From Bacillota bacterium (GTDB lineage Bacteria > Bacillota > Clostridia > Clostridiales > Clostridiaceae): a DNA stretch of 36,570 bases. The notes beneath the pieces are model-generated. The model ran no database searches. It worked only from the letters and a program-made list of their open reading frames with translations, and had not been told where the DNA came from. The stretch spans positions 1-36,570 of the forward strand of contig JAJXWH010000050.1 of NCBI GenBank assembly GCA_021781745.1, given 5' to 3'. This document shows positions 32,056 to 36,570 of this stretch, piece after piece. The number at the start of each line of letters is the position of its first letter. Positions within the stretch are counted from its first letter, which is position 1. The translations under genes were made by a program, and so were the position numbers.

Positions 32056-32250
32056 ATGAATAAAATTGATAAGCTAAGAAAAAGAAAAGCCCTAAGTTAC
32101 AATGATATAGCAAAGTCAGCGAAAATATCAGCACAGTATGTATATCTTTTAGCAAAAGGAAAAAGAATAAATCCTAGTTTTGAAATAATGAAAAGTATAG
32201 CTAATGCATTAGATGAAAAAGTAGAGACTGTATTCAATATGAATAATTAA
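32056..32250 (+). CDS. Cro-like XRE-family regulator
   Basis: A 64-residue protein that is almost entirely one XRE helix-turn-helix: LSYNDIAKSAKISAQYVYLLAKGKR followed by a short dimerisation helix. GGAAGGAG lies eight bases before the ATG. It is the first gene of the rightward early operon, divergent from the CI-like repressor, the usual place of Cro. Confidence 0.85.
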   Translation: MNKIDKLRKRKALSYNDIAKSAKISAQYVYLLAKGKRINPSFEIMKSIANALDEKVETVFNMNN

Positions 32251-32278
32251 TAAAAGAATGGTTAAAGGGGGAAAGGGT

Positions 32279-32473
32279 ATGGGACAAAATGTAACTAAAA
32301 TAGTAATAACTCCAGTGGAGTGCATAGAAATTCTAGGTTGCAGCAGGAGCATGATGTATGACAACTTATTAAGAAGAAAAGATTTTCCTTGTTTTAGAAT
32401 AGGAAAGAGAATCTTTATAAATAAAGAGAAACTACAAAATTGGATAGATAGGCAATGTGAACATAAAAGATAG
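32279..32473 (+). CDS. AlpA/excisionase-like DNA-binding protein
   Basis: A 64-residue MerR/AlpA-type winged-helix protein: EILGCSRSMMYDNLLRRKDFPCFRIGKRIFINKEKLQNWI is the standard helix_turn_helix_17/excisionase pattern. AAAGGG sits before ATG 32279; an upstream in-frame ATG (32258) is less well placed. In integrative elements such proteins act as excisionase or as an early activator. Confidence 0.82.
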   Translation: MGQNVTKIVITPVECIEILGCSRSMMYDNLLRRKDFPCFRIGKRIFINKEKLQNWIDRQCEHKR

Positions 32474-32613
32474 TTCAAAAAGGAATTGGTATTATTTTTG
32501 AATGTTCATTAAGTCAATAAAAATAGAATGTTTTACGATTAAAATTCTAAGAATATTAGAATGAATTCTTTTCCGTATATATAGTTAAAAATTTTAGAAA
32601 GAAGGGATTTAGA

Positions 32614-32805
32614 TTGATTAGAAAACTTGAAGGGTTAACAGCAAATGATTTAATTGAAATATTAAAAAATTATCCAAGGAATGCAAAAGTATGTACTTAA
32701 ATGCTAGGAGAAAGCTTTCCAGTTAAACAAGTTGAAGAATGCATTTATTATGACTTTGAAAAGGGTAAAAAGGTACAGGAGCATAAGGGAATTCTAATAA
32801 AGTGA
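32614..32805 (+). pseudogene. Small phage gene interrupted by an in-frame stop
   Basis: From TTG 32614 (GAAGGG eight bases upstream) the frame encodes IRKLEGLTANDLIEILKNY and continues through PRNAKVCT, then meets TAA at 32698-32700. The same frame goes on with GESFPVKQVEE and ends at TGA 32803. Both halves read as one small phage protein of ~63 residues, so the TAA looks like a nonsense mutation. An ATG directly after it has no ribosome binding site. The rest of the gap 32474-32613 shows nothing clear. Confidence 0.55.
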
Positions 32806-32851
32806 AACTTTTCCAGTGGAGTTTTTACTTCAGCTGAATCAAGTTTCACTT
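32800..32851 (+). terminator. Hairpin in early region
   Basis: AAGTGAAACTT (32800-32810) pairs perfectly with AAGTTTCACTT (32841-32851) across a 30-base loop. It lacks a U-run, so it may be a weak attenuator or a processing site rather than a terminator. Confidence 0.4.
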
Positions 32852-32870
32852 AATAAATGAGGGGAGAAGA

Positions 32871-32999
32871 GTGAATTTTAAAGTCTTTAAATGCTATATA
32901 TATGTTTGTAATGCAATTGGAATAAGCCCATCTTGGGATGGACTTGAAAGATTTAGGCAATTTTATTTATGGGAGCGTGAAAATCATGGCAGATATTAA
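32871..32999 (+). CDS. Small 42-residue phage protein
   Basis: GTG 32871 follows GGGGAG by six bases and the ORF runs to TAA 32997, overlapping the replisome organizer start by 14 bases. The C-terminal SPSWDGLERFRQFYLWERENHG segment, with its spaced aromatics, looks like the W..F..FY.W pattern of small phage/HNH-associated proteins. Good ribosome binding site, coupling and non-random composition support it; the function is unknown. Confidence 0.5.
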   Translation: MNFKVFKCYIYVCNAIGISPSWDGLERFRQFYLWERENHGRY

Positions 33000-34251
33000 A
33001 TGGATTAAATTAGCTACAAATATGCACGATGATGAAAAAATGAAGTTAATAGATGCAATGCCACAGAGGGATATGATTCATTATGTATGGATAAGAATAC
33101 TACTACTAGGTGGAAAGCTTAATGCAAATGGGGAGGTTTTCTTATCAGAAGATAAACCTCTTACTGCCAAAATGTTAGCTATATTATTTTCCAGATCTTT
33201 AGAAGATATTAAGATTGCATTAAAAGTATTATCTAACTTTGACATGATTGAAATAGCCCCTAATAAAGTAATCAGAATTGTAAACTGGGACAAGCATCAA
33301 AACATAGAAGGAATGGAAAGAGTTCGTGAACAAAATAGAAAAAGAGCTGAAAACCATAGAGAAAAGAAGAAAGAAGAGAAGAAAGCGGCTAAATGTAACA
33401 AGGAAGAAACCCATGAAGATGAAGTCTTAGAAGAAGATATAGATTTAGAAGAAAATAAAGTTTTAACTAAAAATGAAGCATTGGAAATTAGTGAAGAAGT
33501 TTCTACAAATACTGTTATTGATGATAAAACCAATACTGTTACTAGTGAAGCAGATGGTAATATCAGTGTGGAAAATGCTAATAATAATGAAAATCACAGT
33601 AGTAACGCTGTAGAAACTGCTGATAATAATTGTACTGTTACTAAAAATACTAGTAACGTTACACAAATTGAAAGTAACGTTACAGTAACGGTACAGAATA
33701 AGAAAGAGATAGAGAATAAGAAAAAGAATAAGAAAGAGAAAAAAGAAATAGATAAAGATGAAAACATAGAGGGTAATAAAAATAATGACTGTGATTTAAA
33801 TAATAAAAATTCAGCTTGTGGTGAAGAAGTAAGTCAGTCTAATCTCTTTGAGGATAATAATACTAAAAATGGATTGGTAGAAGAGGGGGATATAAATTCT
33901 AAGGCAATAGAGCTTATGTTTTATCATGAGAAGGTAACTGGAAAACCTGGAGGATGTGAATATGTTGCACTTAGGGCAGCTATTGAAATTTACGGACAGA
34001 AGTGGGTTAAAATGGCTATGGATGTAGGCTTTGAAAAGAATTGTCCTGATATAAAATATGCAATTGGAGTATTAAAAAACTGGAGGAGAGATGGGTATCC
34101 GGAAAATGATATGGAGGTGAAAAGAAATGGCTTTAGAGGCACTGGAAAGAGTAACACAGCAGATAAAAATGAATTTGCAGGATTCAAGCCAAAGGAACCA
34201 CGAAAACTTACAGAAGCTGAAAGAAAGAGGATTCAAGAAAACCTCATATAG
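32986..34251 (+). CDS. Phage replisome organizer (DnaD-like)
   Basis: About 421 residues. Residues ~1-110 are the phage replisome organizer N-terminal winged-helix domain (MADIKWIKLATNMHDDEKM, MIHYVWIRILLLGGK). The long middle (~115-310) is Asn/Lys/Glu-rich and low complexity. The C-terminal DnaB/DnaD-like domain (~315-370) has HEKVTGKPGG, AIGVLKNWRRDGYPE. It binds the element's origin and recruits the helicase via the DnaC-like loader. GGGAG lies ten bases before ATG 32986, so the upstream open frame is not used. The coding sequence contains repeated AGTAACG motifs that may be the origin. It overlaps the loader gene by 125 bases. Confidence 0.85.
   Translation: MADIKWIKLATNMHDDEKMKLIDAMPQRDMIHYVWIRILLLGGKLNANGEVFLSEDKPLTAKMLAILFSRSLEDIKIALKVLSNFDMIEIAPNKVIRIVNWDKHQNIEGMERVREQNRKRAENHREKKKEEKKAAKCNKEETHEDEVLEEDIDLEENKVLTKNEALEISEEVSTNTVIDDKTNTVTSEADGNISVENANNNENHSSNAVETADNNCTVTKNTSNVTQIESNVTVTVQNKKEIENKKKNKKEKKEIDKDENIEGNKNNDCDLNNKNSACGEEVSQSNLFEDNNTKNGLVEEGDINSKAIELMFYHEKVTGKPGGCEYVALRAAIEIYGQKWVKMAMDVGFEKNCPDIKYAIGVLKNWRRDGYPENDMEVKRNGFRGTGKSNTADKNEFAGFKPKEPRKLTEAERKRIQENLI
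33601..33694. other. Candidate replication origin: AGTAACG iterons
   Basis: AGTAACG occurs in direct orientation at 33601, 33652, 33673 and 33684. Two copies extend to the perfect palindrome GTAACGTTAC (33653-33662, 33674-33683) and one to GTAACGGTAC (33685-33694). A purine-rich, easily melted A/G tract follows (33700-33780). Origins of lambda-type phages lie inside the organizer gene with just such repeats. Confidence 0.45.
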
Positions 34252-34927
34252 GTGTGATAAATGCTGCGATACTGGATGGATACTCATTCCACAGGAACAT
34301 ATGCAACCTATTGCAGTAGCCTGTGAATGCAGGAAAATAGAAAAGCTAAAAAATGAGTGGAAGTATTCTGGTATCAATGTTGAGCAGAGCAAACTTACCT
34401 TCTCTAGTTATGAGGTTTGGAATCAAGCATCTCAAAGGATAAAAGATACTGCAGCAGCTTATTGTACTGATTTTGATGAAATTAGAGCTAATAGGCGAAA
34501 TAGTCTTTTATTATGTGGCCAGGTCGGAAGTGGTAAAAGTCATTGCAGCATTGCAGTTGCATTAAACTTTTTAAAACAAAGGATTAAAGTAGTGTACATG
34601 CCTTATAGGGATGTGATTACAAAGATAAAACAAAATATGATTGATGAAGAATATTATACTAGGACCATTTCAAAGTATCAATTATGCGAGGTGTTGCTTA
34701 TTGACGACCTCTTCAAGGGGAAAATCAATGAAACCGACGTGAATATTATGTTTGAAATCATTAATTACAGGTATCTTAATTTTATGCCTATTATAGTCAG
34801 CAGCGAATTTTCTATTGATAGACTTCTGGCTTTTGATGAAGGGGTTGGGTCGCGCATATATGAAATGGCAAAAGATTATGTTGTTGAAATTGAGAAGGAC
34901 ATTAGGAACAATTACAGGCTTAAGTAA
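34127..34927 (+). CDS. DnaC/IstB-like helicase loader ATPase
   Basis: A 266-residue AAA+ ATPase of the phage DnaC/DnaI type. An N-terminal zinc-binding region (CDKCCDTGW with Cys43/Cys46, then CECRK with Cys66/Cys68) is followed by Walker A GQVGSGKS (131-138) and Walker B LLIDDLFKG, then a sensor-like IIVSSEF. It loads the replicative helicase at the organizer-bound origin. GGAGGTGA lies seven bases before ATG 34127, a strong site, even though this puts the first ~41 codons inside the organizer gene in another frame. The N-terminal helix looks genuine. Confidence 0.88.
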   Translation: MALEALERVTQQIKMNLQDSSQRNHENLQKLKERGFKKTSYRCDKCCDTGWILIPQEHMQPIAVACECRKIEKLKNEWKYSGINVEQSKLTFSSYEVWNQASQRIKDTAAAYCTDFDEIRANRRNSLLLCGQVGSGKSHCSIAVALNFLKQRIKVVYMPYRDVITKIKQNMIDEEYYTRTISKYQLCEVLLIDDLFKGKINETDVNIMFEIINYRYLNFMPIIVSSEFSIDRLLAFDEGVGSRIYEMAKDYVVEIEKDIRNNYRLK

Positions 34928-34966
34928 GTTATTAATAAATCAATATATGAAAGGAAGTTGTTTTAA

Positions 34967-35218
34967 ATGAAAGCATCAGGAATAGTAAGAAATCTTGATA
35001 ATTTGGGAAGAGTTGTAATACCAAAGGAAATAAGAAAAGTATTGGATATTAATGAGGGAGATCCAGTTGAAATAGTTAAGGTTAATAATGATGTGGTTTT
35101 AAGGAAATATAGTAAGGGCTGTATATTTTGTGGAAGTGATAAAGGTGTTGTTGAATTCAATGGAGCTGTTGTTTGCGATGAATGTAGACAGGCTTTAATT
35201 ATTCAACAAAAGAAGTAA
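34967..35218 (+). CDS. AbrB/SpoVT-type regulator with C-terminal zinc ribbon
   Basis: An 83-residue protein. Residues 1-47 form a swapped-hairpin AbrB domain (GIVRNLDNLGRVVIPKEIRK, then INEGDPVEI). The C-terminal part has two CxxC pairs (Cys52/Cys55, Cys70/Cys73), a probable zinc ribbon. Such AbrB-like regulators are frequent in clostridial prophages and plasmids. AAGGAAG precedes the ATG and it follows the loader gene closely, so it ends the early operon seen here. Confidence 0.9.
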   Translation: MKASGIVRNLDNLGRVVIPKEIRKVLDINEGDPVEIVKVNNDVVLRKYSKGCIFCGSDKGVVEFNGAVVCDECRQALIIQQKK

Positions 35219-35268
35219 ATATATAAGTGTGTCCATATTACAGATTTGATGTAGCAAATAAAAAATAC

Positions 35269-35315
35269 GTTCTTTGAAAACTGAATAGTATGATACTTAC
35301 AAAATATGCTATAAT
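35269..35315 (+). promoter_or_regulatory. rRNA-spacer-like boxA motif and extended -10 promoter
   Basis: GTTCTTTGAAAACTGAATA (35269-35287) is the motif normally found in Firmicute rRNA leader/spacer regions, where it carries boxA antitermination signals. No rRNA is near. An extended -10, TGCTATAAT, ends at 35315 about 40 bases before the DUF3781 gene. Confidence 0.4.
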
Positions 35316-35353
35316 TAACTGAAGATAAATTATAACTTTGTGAAAGAAAATGC

Positions 35354-35623
35354 ATGGTAATAAAAATGAATGATAATAAATGTGAATTAATACAGAACTT
35401 AGCTAAATTGCACACAACCGAGTTGGGAATTGGACGAATTAAAAAGAATCTTCTTTTAGATGTGGATGATGTAGTAAAATGGTGCAGCGACAAAATACTG
35501 AATTTCAATGCCATAATAGTCAGGAGAGGTAAGAATTGGTATATAAACATAGATAATTGCGAAATAACAGTTAATGCATATAGTTATACTATTATTACTG
35601 CTCATAAGATAAAAAATAGATAG
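35354..35623 (+). CDS. DUF3781 family protein
   Basis: An 89-residue protein. LHTTELGIGRIKKNLLLDVDDVVKWC is the diagnostic DUF3781 stretch, followed by IVRRGKNWYINIDNCEITVNAYSYTIITAHK. The function is unknown to me; family members are small cytoplasmic proteins scattered in Firmicutes. ATG 35354 and ATG 35366 are both possible starts, and the ribosome binding site is weak for either. It lies between AbrB and a flavin reductase, and whether it belongs to the mobile element is unclear. Confidence 0.7.
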   Translation: MVIKMNDNKCELIQNLAKLHTTELGIGRIKKNLLLDVDDVVKWCSDKILNFNAIIVRRGKNWYINIDNCEITVNAYSYTIITAHKIKNR

Positions 35624-35676
35624 GAATTATAATAAACGGTTAAGCAAATAAATTTTAATTTTTAGAGGAGGATATG

Positions 35677-36246
35677 ATGGAGCGAATAGATATAAAACCT
35701 GCATGTGTATTTAGTCCACAACCAATGTATATTATTGGTACGAGAAATGAAGATGGAACACCTAATTTTTGTATAATTACATGGTTAGGTTTTTCTTTTG
35801 ATAATACACCTCATATTATGATGACGATTGGTGGAAGTAAATTAACAAAAACAAATATTCTTCGTGAAAGAGCTTTTTCAGCAAATTTAATAACAGAGGA
35901 CAATATTTGGTTGGCTGATTATTTTGGATGTTCAAAAGGAGAATTTGGTGCAAAAAATACGGTAAAATATAATTATCACTGGGGAAAATCAGTGAATGTA
36001 CCTACTATAGATGATAGTCACTGGTTATATGAATGTGAAATTACAAAAATTATTGAATTGGAAGGGAGTCATTTGTTTTTAGCAGACATAAAAAATATCC
36101 AAATAGATAAGCAGTATGAAAATATGAATATGGAAAGGATAGATTTAAGAGAATTAAGACCTGCTATCTACTCTCCTTATAATTACTTTGCTATTGGCGA
36201 AAAGCTTGGTGATGTTGGAGAATGGAAAAAGCATTTAAAAGAATAA
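35677..36246 (+). CDS. Flavin reductase family protein (FMN-binding split barrel)
   Basis: A ~189-residue protein of the DIM6/NTAB flavin reductase family. It opens IKPACVFSPQPMYIIGTRNEDGTPN and continues NFCIITWLGFSFDNTPHIMM, TKTNILRERAFSANLIT, the FMN-contact parts of the split barrel. It would use FMN for electron transfer; the partner is unknown. GAGGAGG (35665-35671) lies too close to ATG 35674, so ATG 35677 is slightly preferred, though both are possible. It is probably chromosomal rather than phage DNA. A terminator follows. Confidence 0.85.
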   Translation: MERIDIKPACVFSPQPMYIIGTRNEDGTPNFCIITWLGFSFDNTPHIMMTIGGSKLTKTNILRERAFSANLITEDNIWLADYFGCSKGEFGAKNTVKYNYHWGKSVNVPTIDDSHWLYECEITKIIELEGSHLFLADIKNIQIDKQYENMNMERIDLRELRPAIYSPYNYFAIGEKLGDVGEWKKHLKE

Positions 36247-36317
36247 CTTTCAAATTCTAATTTGTAGAGTTGCTTATGAATGTTATTATGATATATAAAA
36301 ATTTAATATTAAATTAG

Positions 36318-36363
36318 AGTATCGCACTATTCATAACTAAGGATGGATTTGCGGTATTTTTTT
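36318..36363 (+). terminator. Terminator of flavin reductase gene
   Basis: AGTATCGCA (36318-36326) pairs with TGCGGTATT (36350-36358) with two G-U pairs, leading into seven T. Confidence 0.65.
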
Positions 36364-36468
36364 ATTTAAAATACTGCATAACAATATATTATGCAAATAC
36401 AAAAAGTCAAAATAAATTTACTCATGGAAACTTAACAATTAAAAATTATGGCTCAACACCAAAATATG

Positions 36469-36494
36469 TTCTTGACAGCTTAAGCTGTCAAGAA
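36469..36494. terminator. Perfect 26-bp palindrome
   Basis: The arm TTCTTGACAGCTT is followed directly by its exact complement, with no spacer. It lies 14 bases beyond the stop of the minus-strand reading frame at 36509 and may be its terminator, although the following T-run is weak. An operator is the alternative. Confidence 0.4.
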
Positions 36495-36508
36495 ATGGTT
36501 ATTACATT

Positions 36509-36570
36509 CTAATAAAATTCTTCCTTTGTAGTAGTCTTTATTCCTTGTAAAATAGTGTCTGCGTTGAATT
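36509..36570 (-). CDS. C-terminal end of an unidentified gene (partial)
   Basis: On the minus strand, one frame is open from the window edge for 19 codons, ending EEFY and TAG at 36511-36509 (ADTILQGIKTTTKEEFY). Composition is protein-like and a palindromic hairpin follows the stop. Too short to identify. Confidence 0.3.
   Translation of the reverse strand, partial: FNADTILQGIKTTTKEEFY

Larger units (their letters stand above)
24765..35218. mobile_element. Integrated element at tRNA-Trp (prophage-like or satellite); right end unresolved
   Basis: From the tRNA 3' end rightward come integrase arm-type repeats, a four-gene defence-like cassette, a tyrosine integrase, an ImmA-like protein, divergent repressor/Cro-like genes, an AlpA-like protein, a replisome organizer, a DnaC-like loader and AbrB. 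This is the order of a lysogeny-plus-early-replication module, with cargo between the attachment site and the integrase. No terminase, capsid or tail genes and no second copy of the tRNA 3' end are in the window. The end given is the last clearly phage-type gene; the true right boundary may lie beyond the window. Confidence 0.7.

Noticed and set aside
33297..33666. Minus-strand reading frames within the replisome organizer gene.
   Set aside because: They are Ser/Phe-rich shadows of the Asn/Lys/Glu-rich plus-strand coding sequence, without ribosome binding sites.
36447..36457. An 11-base match (TATGGCTCAAC) to the D-arm part of tRNA-Trp, considered as attR.
   Set aside because: Integrase crossover at tRNA genes normally regenerates the 3' half. 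This match is in the 5' half, is short and has no flanking similarity, so it is likely chance.

Overview
The window is AT-rich, low-GC Firmicute DNA. It has strong GGAGG-type ribosome binding sites, several GTG/TTG starts, an FMN riboswitch before ribU, a rubredoxin, and carbohydrate genes typical of saccharolytic Clostridium sensu stricto (C. beijerinckii/C. butyricum-like). The genus assignment is inferred from gene content and codon use, not from a marker gene.

Bases 1-13900 are a plant/host polysaccharide catabolism region. It holds the end of transketolase, a DUF4867 protein paired with an L-fucose/L-arabinose-type isomerase, a DeoR regulator with a Cof-type HAD phosphatase, and an intracellular GH51 alpha-L-arabinofuranosidase. 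The arabinofuranosidase is divergent from an ArsR-type regulator that carries a large probable ligand domain. Next come an AraC regulator divergent from a dehydrogenase and an RpiB-like isomerase that match DhuD and DhuI, then an IclR regulator, a KDG kinase and a KDPG aldolase. Together dhuI, dhuD, kdgK and kdgA convert the unsaturated uronate released from pectin or glycosaminoglycans to pyruvate and glyceraldehyde-3-phosphate. A roughly 105-bp element with a covarying hairpin occurs twice here, once in the kdgK leader and once after dhuI, flanking iclR.

Bases 13900-24800 hold a long palindromic MITE-like element, two flavodoxin-fold proteins divergent from a TetR regulator with paired operators, a hemerythrin, a Cache-domain chemoreceptor, riboswitch-controlled ribU, rubredoxin, a second DeoR regulator, the rimI-tsaB-tsaE block for tRNA t6A synthesis, a secreted ZnuA-like protein without the usual metal ligands, and tRNA-Trp(CCA).

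From tRNA-Trp rightward lies an integrated element. Three AGGGGCAA repeats suggest integrase arm sites. They are followed by a four-gene cassette of MBL-fold hydrolase, trypsin-like protease, small middle component and DUF2326 SMC/ABC ATPase. This matches the ABC three-component (ABC-3C)/Lamassu-like conflict systems and is the best candidate for a little-described defence system. Then come a tyrosine integrase, an ImmA-like protein, divergent CI/Cro-like regulators, an AlpA/excisionase-like protein, a replisome organizer with an internal iteron cluster, a DnaC-like loader and AbrB. No structural phage genes and no right attachment site are visible, so the element may be a prophage cut by the window, a decayed prophage or a phage satellite. 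The window ends with a DUF3781 protein, a flavin reductase and the tail of an unidentified minus-strand gene.
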